DNA from: a virus
Direction: 5' to 3' (one strand)
Length of the DNA stretch: 23,532 nt
IMG/VR virus record: IMGVR_UViG_3300048778_000050
Coordinates: 1-23,532 of that record
Part shown: piece after piece, positions 1 through 9,679 of the stretch
Layout of the letters: the number at the start of each line of letters is the position of its first letter
Numbering within the stretch: the stretch's first letter is position 1
Made by a program: the position numbers and the translations under genes
Notes under the pieces: model-generated
Told to the model about the DNA's origin: nothing
What the model saw: only the letters and a program-made list of their open reading frames with translations
Databases searched by the model: none

Positions 1-2
1 TC

Positions 3-473
3 GGGACGGCCTCGGCTTACGAGTGGAACATTCCAGCCAATCAGGTTCGTTTCTCTCAATCCACGTTGAAAAGTTTGGCGTTGAATAAAAAGCTGACGGC
101 GGGAACGAGTGAGACGGACATTATCACGGCCCCGACCGCCGCGCTTGCTTGCGGGACGGTTAAATCCTCATACGGGTTTAGTTTCTCGTATGCGGTGCTG
201 GTCGGAAAAATTTCATACGTGAACGACACAACCAGCAACTACTCAAATTATTTCGGGTTGGGTGTTTCGGGTTACGCCGACTTGGGAAATTTTATGACGA
301 CCGATTACAGCATAAAGGACACATTTAAAGGCGGATTCAACGCGATCCTTCCCGAAATGTGCGGCGTCACTCCGGGTGTGTCCGAGGTTTGGGCCTACAA
401 GCAAAAACCTACTTTTCTCGTAACGGCAAACGTTCCGTTGGGATCGACTCACAAAGTTTGCAAGGTTCATTGA
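3..473 (+). CDS. 3' end of an unrecognised plus-strand protein (partial)
   Basis: The frame is open from the window edge to a TGA at 471-473, so this is the C-terminal 156 residues of a longer protein. An internal TTG at 66 is not needed as a start. I recognise no family. The sequence is rich in Gly, Ser, Thr, Tyr and Val, has no clear transmembrane segment or catalytic motif, and reads like a beta-rich structural or surface protein (for example TFLVTANVPLGSTHKVCKVH at the very end). Four Cys residues are present, two near the C-terminus. It is the only gene here on the plus strand and converges on the virion cluster. A strong terminator follows 14 nt after the stop. The opening 60 bases are about 53% GC by hand count, higher than the cluster it faces. 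It could be a virion accessory or host-attachment protein of the same phage, or flanking sequence if this is a prophage; I cannot decide. Confidence 0.6.
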   Translation, partial: GTASAYEWNIPANQVRFSQSTLKSLALNKKLTAGTSETDIITAPTAALACGTVKSSYGFSFSYAVLVGKISYVNDTTSNYSNYFGLGVSGYADLGNFMTTDYSIKDTFKGGFNAILPEMCGVTPGVSEVWAYKQKPTFLVTANVPLGSTHKVCKVH

Positions 474-487
474 TTCGTTATTCGTTC

Positions 488-519
488 GGCGGGGTGGGTC
501 AAACCATCCCGCCTTTTTT
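488..519 (+). terminator. Rho-independent terminator of the left-edge gene
   Basis: The arms GGCGGG (488-493) and CCCGCC (508-513) pair. Four more pairs (494-497 with 504-507, one of them G-T) close a 6-nt loop, giving a 10-bp stem, and six T follow at 514-519. It starts 14 nt after the plus-strand stop. On the minus strand the hairpin lies just past the tail fibre stop, but no T-run follows it in that direction. It may still block or protect the 3' end of the late transcript. Confidence 0.85.
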
Positions 520-521
520 AT

Positions 522-1451
522 TTAAGCATATAATCCAGTAGACGTTACCAGCCATCCCTTATATAGAGAAGTTCCAGCTGGAGTGTTAATAAATCTAATC
601 ATGGCCCATCCATTTTCTGGGATAACAACATCAGATGGAATGTTAAATCTATTAATCGCCAATGATTCGGTGTTTTTAGATTTCAAAGTTATGGTTCCCC
701 CTATCACATTAAACAATAGCAAATCTGTATCTATTGTTCTGCTTTCGGAGTTTATCCCAGTGATGTTTACGACTTCTGAAGTAACTATTCCCAGTTCGGT
801 AACATTTCCATCCGCGAAATCTTTCCCAGCAGTATCAACCGGGCTATAATTATTTATAGTCCCGTTAATTACCGGAGCAACCATTGTGTAAACATAAGGA
901 ACATATGCCGGTCCAGCCGGTCCTTGAGGTCCAACTGCGCCTTCTGGAGGTTGAACGCCAAGGTTTCCATCTTCATCGAACACGATCGTTTTATTTGCTC
1001 GAATATAGGCCGTTGGAAGATCAAGCGTTGTAGCCCCAGCAGGTTCACTATCAGGAGCTTTGACGCTCTTGGATATTTGTTCCTTATTCTGCAAGTCTTC
1101 CAACGCAAGTTTGTCAAACTCATTTTCGTGCAACACAGCGTAGTATTCCGCGTTGTTTCGTATTGAAGTGATTTGAGTACCATCCAGGTTGGATATGATC
1201 GAAAGTTTATACCCGGAGCTAAGTATATCCGTGAGCGTTATCGTTCCGCCTTCGGTATAATCCGTTGGTGCTTTGATTCCAACAACCGTGTAATCGTCGT
1301 TTATTACCAAGTCTGCGCTTGACCCGGTTGAAACCTTGGTAACTATCAGCCTCAGGTTCGAGATGTTGAACACGCAAAACGAAAATGTGAATGGTCCAGC
1401 TATGCCTGTCCCGGCATAATCAGTGCGTATGGAAGTCGATGCGATTGTCAT
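522..1451 (-). CDS. Tail fibre with T7-type N-terminal attachment domain
   Basis: This is a 309-aa fibre protein. Residues 1 to about 150 match the T7 gp17 N-terminal domain, which anchors the fibre to the tail tube. Visible signs are an early GTGIAGPFTFSF segment, a DYTV strand, GGTITLTDIL, a basic/hydrophobic strand, and an HENEFDKLALEDLQ helix. A short collagen-like Gly-X-Y run (GPQGPAGPA) follows at about residue 170, then a Thr/Ile/Asn-rich beta region of about 130 residues that would carry receptor binding. It is far shorter than T7 gp17 (553 aa). GAGG lies 8 nt before the ATG, and the gene starts 1 nt after the giant ejection protein gene ends. It is the last gene of the cluster, as the fibre is in T7-like late operons. 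The family of the C-terminal domain is not recognised, so host specificity cannot be read from it. Confidence 0.88.
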   Translation of the reverse strand: MTIASTSIRTDYAGTGIAGPFTFSFCVFNISNLRLIVTKVSTGSSADLVINDDYTVVGIKAPTDYTEGGTITLTDILSSGYKLSIISNLDGTQITSIRNNAEYYAVLHENEFDKLALEDLQNKEQISKSVKAPDSEPAGATTLDLPTAYIRANKTIVFDEDGNLGVQPPEGAVGPQGPAGPAYVPYVYTMVAPVINGTINNYSPVDTAGKDFADGNVTELGIVTSEVVNITGINSESRTIDTDLLLFNVIGGTITLKSKNTESLAINRFNIPSDVVIPENGWAMIRFINTPAGTSLYKGWLVTSTGLYA

Positions 1452-1452
1452 T

Positions 1453-4400
1453 TTAGTACCTCGTTTTTCTGGTTAACAAATCTTTGATGGATGCGTTACC
1501 ATTTTCGGCAATATCGTCGTATAAGTTTTCGGCCCATGTATCAATTAGTTTCGGAACATGAGATACTTCAGAATAGAATTTAATCATTTCTTCGGCATCT
1601 TTCTTTTTAAATTCATTATTATTGAAAATCATTTTTTCGGTATTGGATAAACCGTAAATCGCATCTTCTCCAATTTGTTCTAATGGAAGCAAATGCAACG
1701 CAGGTTTAAATGCGTCGCTTTTTTTTGTTACGGCTCTATACGCGAAAGAAGCTAAGTTTTTTCCTCCAGGAGCCAATTCCAAAGCAGAAGTACCAATCTT
1801 TTCCCAAAGTCTCTTTTTCTGTTCTTCGTCATTTTTGTTTCCATTTGTTGAAGAAATATTTCTTAACAATTCTGAAGAACCAAATCCTATCAAACTCATC
1901 ATTAATGGGAATCTAACAATCATTCTTGCCACAACAGCGGAGGCGGCCAGGAATCCTTTGCTATCATAAGCTGGTCCAACTTGTTTTCCCATTTTATAGG
2001 CCCTGTTATACATCGTTGCAAACACTTGATATGCCGGACTAAAGCTCTTGGTTAATTCCCCTCCTCTCATAACTCCGGTATGTTGAAGTTTAGAGGCGCT
2101 TCCCAAAAGGTTATCTACCGTTTCGGAAGCCATGTATTTTGCGGTTTCTTCGTTTTTGCCCTCTTTAATTGCATCAGAATAAACTCTGTACCACTCAACG
2201 TGAGAAACAATTTTATCTGCGCTCCGTTCAGTTATGAACGTTGTATGTTCAATGAATGAAAGCAATTTATTCTTTCCAGAAAGCGCTTCGTGTAACGCCT
2301 TTGAATCGTAGCTAAACATTTCAGAACGATATTTCATTGAAGGTTCTAGTTCTTGAACCTTTTTAACCAAGTCGTCAAGTTTTCCGCTCCAAGGGTTGAT
2401 GCCGTAACCAAACAATATATTAGATGCGTGAGAAACACCTTTTTCCCAGAATATATTATTCACGTCCGATCCATATTTAACCAAAAACATTGGGGCTCTG
2501 TATCCAATATTATAAAATATGCTGGTGACTCTTCCGTATCTGAACAGTTTATCGAGCATTCCTTTTGCATCATCACTACCGCAAGCCAAATAATTAACTT
2601 GTGTTTGAAATACGCTTGCGCCTCTAACAGTAAAAGCATCTTCTAAGGCCGTTTTAACGTTCTTGTCTTTAAGTATTTTGTTGGCGTCTCTGATACCTTC
2701 TTGCCAAGCCAAATAATGGCATGTATCTTTAATATATTGCTCATGAACTTCGGGGTTTAAATTTAACGCTTTTCCCGTACCTTTTTCTATCTGATTTTTC
2801 AAAAAACCATTATTAACATCAAAAGGTTTAAACGAGTTCATTTGATCGGGTCTTGAAACTTCAACGGGCTTAACATCAGTTCCAAAGTCTTTATCATAAG
2901 ACTTATGGTAATACCATCCTTCGTACATTTTACCTTTAAAAGTAACAGGAACTTTTTCAACCGGCTTTGGAGCAACACCATGAGCCCTTAATTCTTGTGC
3001 AACGAACTTTGGCCAAAACTTCTCGTCTTCTTTTGAAATATCTGAAATATAATCCATATCCTTTTCTGTAAGTTTATCTTTCATTCTTTCAATGGTTGCT
3101 TCATCAAACCCGTTTCCTTTAATTATGTCCGCTTTGCCAGCAACATTTCCAATGTACCTCATTACTCCGTACAGTTGACCAATCGTAAAATCTCTCATTT
3201 TCCCATTACCAACATCAACCGAAACCGTTTCATTCATCCGTTTACCAATGCCATCTTTCCCAAAATGCTTTTCTGCAATGTCTAATTCAGATTTAACGCG
3301 TTCATGCGTTAATTCTCGCTCTTTGTTATCGCAATCCCTTAACGGCCTTGTAAAAAACTTGTGCGCGGGTCCGTCCGGGCCTCCGTCGATGATCTCGGCA
3401 AGAGTTTCAATTTGGCCCATTTCAAGCAACGTTTTATCTCCGACCGAAGTCCACCAATGTTTTAGTTCCTTGGCTCTATCCGAATGAGAATCTCCAACAT
3501 TGGCCTTAATTGCATCGGTTATAGACTTATTTATTTCTTTTAAATTTGTTTTTGTTTTGTCATTGAGCAAAACGTTTTCGTGCCTTCCGTCCGTATAAAT
3601 GGCACTTACCGCATTAACTACTGTAGATAATTCATCAAGAGTTAAACTGTTTTTATCAATGGGTTTCGATTCTAACAAATCCACCGGGACATAATCGCTT
3701 AATCCTGCGTGTTCCAAACCTTCGGATTTCAACCTACTCAAAAACGATGAAACCGTTTCTGGCTTCCAAGAACCTTGCGCTCCGGTCATTCCAGTAGCGT
3801 CTGAAATTTCTTTTTGACTTTTACCTTCCATGTTGTCTGCCATTGATTCCCAAGTGCCACCGGGTTGAGGTTTGACCTTATCCGCTAATCCAAACTTTTC
3901 CAGCAAACCATGAGCAATTTTTGCGTGTCCAACCGGAACCGTTAATAATGGTCTGTTATCAATGGACGTTCTATCAGCCAAGTCTTTGGCCTTGGATTCA
4001 AACTTCCCGATTATTTCTGCGTTGCGAATGGCTTGTTTTGCCATCTCGTGATTGATTAACTCCTTCTCCTTCCAAATGGCCGCATTCTTATAATCTTTTT
4101 TATTGGCATATTCCGAGGCTTTAATTGCTGAATTTTTGGACGCCGTTATATATGTCGAATAACTCTTGGCTTCGGTCAAACCTTTTCCAGAAAGATTTAT
4201 TCTGGCCTGTTCTTTTGCCTTCTCTTTTAATGCACCTCTTGAAGCGCGTTCTTCTGCTTGCGTTTGTTTTTTTACTTCCGAAACTTCTGCAAGTGTTTTT
4301 TGAATGTCTTCGTTAGACATTCTCTTGTATAAATTTAATTCTGCACTCAACGCTTCTGATCTAGCATCTCCATAAAGCGTTGATATTTTTCCCGCAGTGT

Positions 4401-7400
4401 CCGAATTATAGGCCAACGGCTTACCAACTCCCAATTCCGTTTTAATCTTTTCACTTATTTCGTATTTTTTATCTGCGTTAACCATAACCTTTGCCACTTC
4501 GGAAGCGTCTTCGTATCCGTATTTAATGGCAAGGGAAGTCAACAAATCTTGTTTTGAACGATCTCCATCAATGAACTTTTGAGCCTCTTCTTTGTAGTTT
4601 TTGAATCCAAAATCATCAATCATCTTGTATTTAGGGTCTGCATCTACTTCTTTTGTGGCCTTATCTTCAGCCAAGGCATAGGCATGGGATTCTTCAACAT
4701 TGTCGTAAGGAATCAAGTTCCTTATTTTTTGCTCAATCACTTCTTCAACAGACCTGTAATTAATATCTTTCTCCGCCTTGGCTCTTGCAACGTCTTCATC
4801 TTCTCCATGCTCCATATAAGATTTCATTTTAGTTTTTAGATTAATGTCAATGGCGTCTTGTGTAGCCTTTGCGTATCTTGCAGTCCAAAGAGACATTTCA
4901 TTAGGATCAACTCCCTCCGGGGATTCAGAATTATATCCCATGTCTTTTTCTGCTTTTTTAATTTCATCTTTAGACGCCAAAATCCTATCGTAAACTCCGC
5001 GCATCCTAGGAGTCATTTCAACTCCAAGATACCTTTGCATGATGTTTGCCGTTGGATAAACTTCTCTTACCCAGTTCATAAAACGATCAAACATTCGTTT
5101 CATGCCTGGAACAGGAACATCACCTTCCCAAAGCCTATATTCAAAACCACGAGCAAACTTTTCGTGCATCTCCCTTGCTTCTTTGGTGTACTTTCCGCCT
5201 TCTTTTGAGAAAACATCATCCCAAGACTTTGCTCCAACCCACTTAAAGAACGATTCAGAATCTTCTTTTAAGTCTTTGGGCGCGCCTTCCAATTCAGACA
5301 AATGTTTCATCATGAACAAAAACGCATGTCCGATTTCATGGAACATTGTGGACTTGTCGGAGTTTTCGTTAAGTAACACTTTAAACGTCATTTTCTTGGT
5401 CAACGGATCATAGGCCGGTTGCATTGCTCCGCGATTCTTTTGATTAAACATCGCGTTTTCTTCTTCGGATATTGGCTTTCTATTTAAAATAAAATCTCTG
5501 GCGTCTTGCGTTTCTGGTATTTGACCAGAACGCAAAATTCCAAATTTTTCATTAGCCTCGTCTCTGTTTACGAATTTGCCATCTCCCAGCAAGAACCCCG
5601 CGTCCTTATCAGTTACGTTTTTATATCCAGCAAATCTTGCTTGTTCAAATGCCGCAAAATGACCTTCGGTTCCGGTGGTAGCAGTAAATATTCTTCCTGT
5701 CTCTGGGTCTTTAACTGCGGCTTTCATGCCTTCAAGTTGCCTCTGTCGATCTTTTATATCTTTTTCACTGACATTATTTTTTTTAAAAAAGTTATCGTAA
5801 TCAGATTGGAAAAACTTTTCTGGAGCAGAAACTCCAAAAATTTCTTTTTGCTTGTCTTCCGAAATAACCGGAGCGTGTTCTTTTGATTCTTCAAATCCAA
5901 ACATATCCCGAAGTTCTTTAACGGACTTTCCGGTTCTCTCAGAAAACGTTTTGTAACCAGCGGCAACGGTTTCCCCAAAAGATTTATTTTTAAACTCGTT
6001 TTTTATCTTTTGAAGTTCGGATTCGTTTTCATTCTTCTTTTGAACATCTGCCTTTAATTGAGCTACTGTTTTATCTTGCGGATTTATTTTAATGCTATCT
6101 GACAGCTTATCTACATCGCTCTTCCTTTCGGAAGTCAAAAACTTTTCCATTGGAATCACAACCTCGGTCGATCCCGGCTCTTGATAAGACTTTAATGCCT
6201 CTTCCCCAAATTGTTTTGCAACATTTTCGGGGCCTTCTTCTTGGTAAAGACGTTCAAATTCTTCCACCGGGATACGAACGTTTTCTGCTCCGTGTTGATC
6301 GGTGAATGCTTTTATGGCTTTTTGAGCCATTTCAGTATTCATTTCTGGGATGGATTTAGAAAGTTCGATTAACTTTCGTTTTGTATCCTCGGCATATTTA
6401 ACATTGTTTTTAAGAACATCAGATTCAGACTTGTTACCAATAGCGCCTAAAAAGTGTGGCACTCCCATTACAGCGCCTATTGTTAATCCTCCGATGGTTG
6501 ATTCTGCCAACTTGTTACCGAAATTTTCGAACGCTTTGGGGTTCTCTCCGCTTATTTTATCAACAGCAGAATCACCAAAAAGCTGAGCATCGTTTTGTGC
6601 GGACATTCCTAACGTACTTTTAGCGAAATTAGTGAACGCTATTCTGTATGTTGTTTTAGCTCCTTCATTTCCAAGAAATGAAGCCACAGCGGGAAATGTT
6701 TTTGAAAAAACATTTAAAACCGGAAGCATTGTCGCCGCCGTAATCCCTCCTTTGGCGGTTGCAGAAGCCAAAGCCATTTCGTCAGAAAGACCGTTCTTTT
6801 TGGATTCTTCATAACTTTCGGATAAAGTCCCAGCCCCCAAGTACGCCGCCGTTCCAAAACCTCCAGTTGCAACAGTAGACAAAATCAAAGACGCTATATT
6901 TGGAATTTCAGTAGTTAATTTTGCCGCAAGAGCATTGTAGTCGTGGTCTTTATAAGCTTTTTGCCAAGACGCATCATCGGCAACAGGAGTTGAAATAGTT
7001 TTTATGTATTCATCAAGTTTTGTTCTTGCAGATTCAAAAACACTTGGGTCTGAATAATCGTCATGTGCAATGGATTTTAAAACCTGATTAGGAGCGTCCA
7101 ATGCGTTTAATGCAAAAGAACCCATCTTCAACGTTCCCTTGTATAAATCTTTTATCTTTCCTTCGGCGTCCGAAAGACCTTGCAAAGAATTGTGGCAAGC
7201 CGCCATGTTCTTGGGGTCTTCAAGAAATCTTGCCAATCCTGGACTTCTATCTTGCAAATTGTCCCAATATTCTTTATCTGGACCGCTCATTACAGACTTA
7301 GCTTCTTTTAAATTGTTTAAAACCTTGTCTGGATCAATTCCAGTTTTTTTAGAAATTTCCAAAGCGTCCGCATTGTCATTGGCATTGGAATCTGAAACTT

Positions 7401-7644
7401 TGCTGTAAAGCGACTGAAGATACGACTTTTTGTCTTCCGATGTTGCAATGCCCATCTGCATTTCGCCTTCAACCGTAGACTTGTCTCGATAGTTTGGAAC
7501 AGGTTTTTCTGGATATGTATTCCCCTCCGTAGGAGCCACCCTTGCCCAAGGCTCTTCCGTTGGTTGAACCATAGGTTGATTTTGGTCAACAGCTTTTAAA
7601 TCAGAGCTAGGAGCCACTCTTGTCCACGGCTCATTATCTGGCAT
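1453..7644 (-). CDS. Giant internal/ejection virion protein with HEIGH metallopeptidase-like domain
   Basis: This 2063-aa protein is encoded where T7 gp16 would be, between the smaller core proteins and the fibre. The N-terminus carries a duplicated PWxRVAP motif (E5-P12 and E31-P38). Hydrophobic, glycine-rich stretches lie near residues 247-275 and 1899-1925 and may insert into the host envelope. A zinc-peptidase-like motif HEIGH lies at 769-773; downstream HEKFARGFE (827-835) offers E828 or E835 as a third metal ligand. This arrangement is typical of the peptidase segment in large polyvalent phage proteins such as those of Bcep22-like phages. Long charged helical stretches fill much of the rest. 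I see no lysozyme or SLT transglycosylase motif. AAAGG precedes the ATG by about 9 nt, and the gene starts 1 nt after its upstream neighbour. The inferred role is ejection with the DNA, forming a channel or cleaving envelope proteins. The coding sequence is AT-rich compared with the window edges. Confidence 0.85.
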   Translation of the reverse strand: MPDNEPWTRVAPSSDLKAVDQNQPMVQPTEEPWARVAPTEGNTYPEKPVPNYRDKSTVEGEMQMGIATSEDKKSYLQSLYSKVSDSNANDNADALEISKKTGIDPDKVLNNLKEAKSVMSGPDKEYWDNLQDRSPGLARFLEDPKNMAACHNSLQGLSDAEGKIKDLYKGTLKMGSFALNALDAPNQVLKSIAHDDYSDPSVFESARTKLDEYIKTISTPVADDASWQKAYKDHDYNALAAKLTTEIPNIASLILSTVATGGFGTAAYLGAGTLSESYEESKKNGLSDEMALASATAKGGITAATMLPVLNVFSKTFPAVASFLGNEGAKTTYRIAFTNFAKSTLGMSAQNDAQLFGDSAVDKISGENPKAFENFGNKLAESTIGGLTIGAVMGVPHFLGAIGNKSESDVLKNNVKYAEDTKRKLIELSKSIPEMNTEMAQKAIKAFTDQHGAENVRIPVEEFERLYQEEGPENVAKQFGEEALKSYQEPGSTEVVIPMEKFLTSERKSDVDKLSDSIKINPQDKTVAQLKADVQKKNENESELQKIKNEFKNKSFGETVAAGYKTFSERTGKSVKELRDMFGFEESKEHAPVISEDKQKEIFGVSAPEKFFQSDYDNFFKKNNVSEKDIKDRQRQLEGMKAAVKDPETGRIFTATTGTEGHFAAFEQARFAGYKNVTDKDAGFLLGDGKFVNRDEANEKFGILRSGQIPETQDARDFILNRKPISEEENAMFNQKNRGAMQPAYDPLTKKMTFKVLLNENSDKSTMFHEIGHAFLFMMKHLSELEGAPKDLKEDSESFFKWVGAKSWDDVFSKEGGKYTKEAREMHEKFARGFEYRLWEGDVPVPGMKRMFDRFMNWVREVYPTANIMQRYLGVEMTPRMRGVYDRILASKDEIKKAEKDMGYNSESPEGVDPNEMSLWTARYAKATQDAIDINLKTKMKSYMEHGEDEDVARAKAEKDINYRSVEEVIEQKIRNLIPYDNVEESHAYALAEDKATKEVDADPKYKMIDDFGFKNYKEEAQKFIDGDRSKQDLLTSLAIKYGYEDASEVAKVMVNADKKYEISEKIKTELGVGKPLAYNSDTAGKISTLYGDARSEALSAELNLYKRMSNEDIQKTLAEVSEVKKQTQAEERASRGALKEKAKEQARINLSGKGLTEAKSYSTYITASKNSAIKASEYANKKDYKNAAIWKEKELINHEMAKQAIRNAEIIGKFESKAKDLADRTSIDNRPLLTVPVGHAKIAHGLLEKFGLADKVKPQPGGTWESMADNMEGKSQKEISDATGMTGAQGSWKPETVSSFLSRLKSEGLEHAGLSDYVPVDLLESKPIDKNSLTLDELSTVVNAVSAIYTDGRHENVLLNDKTKTNLKEINKSITDAIKANVGDSHSDRAKELKHWWTSVGDKTLLEMGQIETLAEIIDGGPDGPAHKFFTRPLRDCDNKERELTHERVKSELDIAEKHFGKDGIGKRMNETVSVDVGNGKMRDFTIGQLYGVMRYIGNVAGKADIIKGNGFDEATIERMKDKLTEKDMDYISDISKEDEKFWPKFVAQELRAHGVAPKPVEKVPVTFKGKMYEGWYYHKSYDKDFGTDVKPVEVSRPDQMNSFKPFDVNNGFLKNQIEKGTGKALNLNPEVHEQYIKDTCHYLAWQEGIRDANKILKDKNVKTALEDAFTVRGASVFQTQVNYLACGSDDAKGMLDKLFRYGRVTSIFYNIGYRAPMFLVKYGSDVNNIFWEKGVSHASNILFGYGINPWSGKLDDLVKKVQELEPSMKYRSEMFSYDSKALHEALSGKNKLLSFIEHTTFITERSADKIVSHVEWYRVYSDAIKEGKNEETAKYMASETVDNLLGSASKLQHTGVMRGGELTKSFSPAYQVFATMYNRAYKMGKQVGPAYDSKGFLAASAVVARMIVRFPLMMSLIGFGSSELLRNISSTNGNKNDEEQKKRLWEKIGTSALELAPGGKNLASFAYRAVTKKSDAFKPALHLLPLEQIGEDAIYGLSNTEKMIFNNNEFKKKDAEEMIKFYSEVSHVPKLIDTWAENLYDDIAENGNASIKDLLTRKTRY
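7531..7632 (-). repeat. Duplicated PWxRVAP-encoding DNA repeat
   Basis: Two near-identical 24-bp units (7531-7554 and 7609-7632, 78 bp apart) encode EPWARVAP and EPWTRVAP at the N-terminus of the giant ejection protein. They differ at three bases, two of them silent. The duplicated short motif in an otherwise low-complexity tail suggests a docking peptide; that role is an inference. Confidence 0.75.
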
Positions 7645-7645
7645 T

Positions 7646-9679
7646 TTATTCGACCTTTGTTTTGTTTACCTTCAGGCGTTTGCTTCCTGGAGTTGTGATT
7701 GATTTAGAGTATTCTTGCTGATCGTTTCCAACAGTATACCCGCCTTCAATGGCTTTTTCTATGTGTTCGACAGTTATTGGAACAATATTCCCGTTTTCAT
7801 CCGGAGGTATTGATTTCAAATAATCAATGGCCTTTTTTACGGTTTCAACGCCTTCTGGTTTTGATAGATACGCGTCAAGCGCATTGTTTACAGAATCAAT
7901 ATCTTTGTACCCACCGGAATGTTTCATGTCTTTAACTATATCTTGGGCAGACGGGCCTATTTTTGTTTTAAGATTTTCAACATATTTTGCCGTTCTGACC
8001 TGTTCTTCTGGAGTGGTTAAGTTTCTATACAACGGTTGTTGCGTAGGAACGTTAAAAGTATTCCAAGCGCCGGACAAATTCTTGAAAAATTCAGCGTTTA
8101 CTTTTTTTTCAGAACCAGGAGTTTCCAGCAAATTTTCATTAGCCCACTTTCTTATTTCGTCAGGTTTTAAATCTTTACCTTTTAAATAACTATCAAAAGC
8201 ATCTCTGTTTTTGTAATATTGTTCTGAGCTTTCCCCAAATTTATTTTTCAGCATTTCGTCCACGTTATCAACCGCAAGCACCTTTCCTTTATCTAATCCG
8301 GTTCCGCTTCCTTTGCTTAACACTGAGTCTACATGTTCCAAACAATCCGAATAATCTTGAACGCTTATTTTACCCAAATCTTTATCTTTTTTTAACTGAT
8401 CCATTTTTTGGTAAACGCTATCGTCTCCGGGTTTTATACCGATTTTAAAATTAACTTTGTATTCTGGGTTTGTACGAATGTCTGGAGGAGCATAAGCCCC
8501 GGCCGCAATTTTTGTCAAATCGTTTCTACTTACTGGATCGCCCTCTTTTGAATATTTCGCCCACTGTTTAACGGTTGAATCATAACTATATCGAGGGTCT
8601 TTAGTTTGATCGTATTTTTCTTTCTGAGTAATTACAAAATTCTCCCAAGCCCTAAATTCATCTGCTTTTTCTCCAATTATTTTTCCCTCTTGAATCTTCG
8701 CAAACCTCCACATGTCATTATAAACGGCTTGGGCGTGATTTTCATCTCCTTTAAACCGTTCATGGTTTCTTACGTAGTCCCAAAGTTGTTGAGGCTTAAC
8801 GTTTCCTTGTTTATCAAAAAACTTTTTACTCTCGTCGTCGTAAATTCCTTTAATGCCTTCGTTCTTGTCTCCATAAAACTCTTGGTATGCCTCAGAAAAG
8901 TTAACGTCTGGCTTGTAATGCTCGGATAACTTTTGGTATTGATCTTCGGATATTAACTTTGCGTCTTTGTCTTTTTTAAGATCATCGGGTATCTGATATC
9001 CCAGGTTATGATCTTTTTTCTGATCAGAAATATTAACCCTAACCATTGCATGGTCTTCTTCGTTTTCTTTTTGAATTGCTTCTGGAGTCCAATGGTTAAC
9101 CTTGGCCGCCTTTTCATTCATGTCGTGAAGATCGTTTAACGTCTGATTAACAATTGACGGATTATCATAATTATTTGAAATCGTGTGCATCATCTGAGCT
9201 TTTCGCGTCACAATTGCCTTGGCGTCTATAATTGGTATTTGAGACGCAACATGAGCGCCTATTTCAGAAGAAAGACGGTCTTTGTATTTGGCAGTTAAGT
9301 TGTCAAACGCTTGCTGTTGTCTTTGGTCTGTGATTCCAGACCTTAAAGATTTCGCGCTTTCATCAAATGCTTTTGCGGCAGGAGACACAGCTTCAAATGC
9401 GTTTGTACCTTTGTAGTCTTCAGCTTTCCCAACTAAGTTGTCTTTGAGTAGCCCCATCTTTGTTTCATAATTATTCTGAATCGCAAAATCCGCGTGTTCT
9501 TGAGCTTGCTTCATGTAATCTTCGGCAGACTTCTTTACTTCTTCTGCACCTTGAGCGTACCTCTGATTAACGTCTTCGTTGCTCGGAATATCAATATGTT
9601 CCCGAACATCGGGAGTTATTTCAGGTCTAACTTCGGGGGCCTTGAACGGACTTTCTACCGTTGGAACTCGTGTACTCAT
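7646..9679 (-). CDS. Internal virion (ejection) protein, T7 gp15-like position
   Basis: This 677-aa hydrophilic protein is rich in Lys, Asp, Glu, Gln and Asn, predicted largely alpha-helical, with no signal peptide and no membrane segment. Its start ATG overlaps the stop of the upstream 213-aa gene in an ATGA, and it ends 1 nt before the giant 2063-aa gene. The order small (gp14-like), medium (gp15-like), giant (gp16-like), then fibre is that of the T7 internal core and ejection proteins. The assignment rests mainly on this order, on size (T7 gp15 is 747 aa) and on helical, heptad-like composition; I see no diagnostic motif. The expected role is to form part of the internal core and be ejected to build a DNA conduit across the host envelope. 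Confidence 0.72.
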   Translation of the reverse strand: MSTRVPTVESPFKAPEVRPEITPDVREHIDIPSNEDVNQRYAQGAEEVKKSAEDYMKQAQEHADFAIQNNYETKMGLLKDNLVGKAEDYKGTNAFEAVSPAAKAFDESAKSLRSGITDQRQQQAFDNLTAKYKDRLSSEIGAHVASQIPIIDAKAIVTRKAQMMHTISNNYDNPSIVNQTLNDLHDMNEKAAKVNHWTPEAIQKENEEDHAMVRVNISDQKKDHNLGYQIPDDLKKDKDAKLISEDQYQKLSEHYKPDVNFSEAYQEFYGDKNEGIKGIYDDESKKFFDKQGNVKPQQLWDYVRNHERFKGDENHAQAVYNDMWRFAKIQEGKIIGEKADEFRAWENFVITQKEKYDQTKDPRYSYDSTVKQWAKYSKEGDPVSRNDLTKIAAGAYAPPDIRTNPEYKVNFKIGIKPGDDSVYQKMDQLKKDKDLGKISVQDYSDCLEHVDSVLSKGSGTGLDKGKVLAVDNVDEMLKNKFGESSEQYYKNRDAFDSYLKGKDLKPDEIRKWANENLLETPGSEKKVNAEFFKNLSGAWNTFNVPTQQPLYRNLTTPEEQVRTAKYVENLKTKIGPSAQDIVKDMKHSGGYKDIDSVNNALDAYLSKPEGVETVKKAIDYLKSIPPDENGNIVPITVEHIEKAIEGGYTVGNDQQEYSKSITTPGSKRLKVNKTKVE

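Noticed and set aside
522-1451. A diversity-generating retroelement target in the fibre, as in BPP-1.
   Set aside because: No template repeat, no reverse transcriptase and no C-type lectin-like variable end are visible in the window.
1710-7408. Several plus-strand open frames of 60-126 codons opposite the giant ejection gene.
   Set aside because: They are fully antisense to a single intact gene, lack SD sequences and plausible composition, and show no family features.
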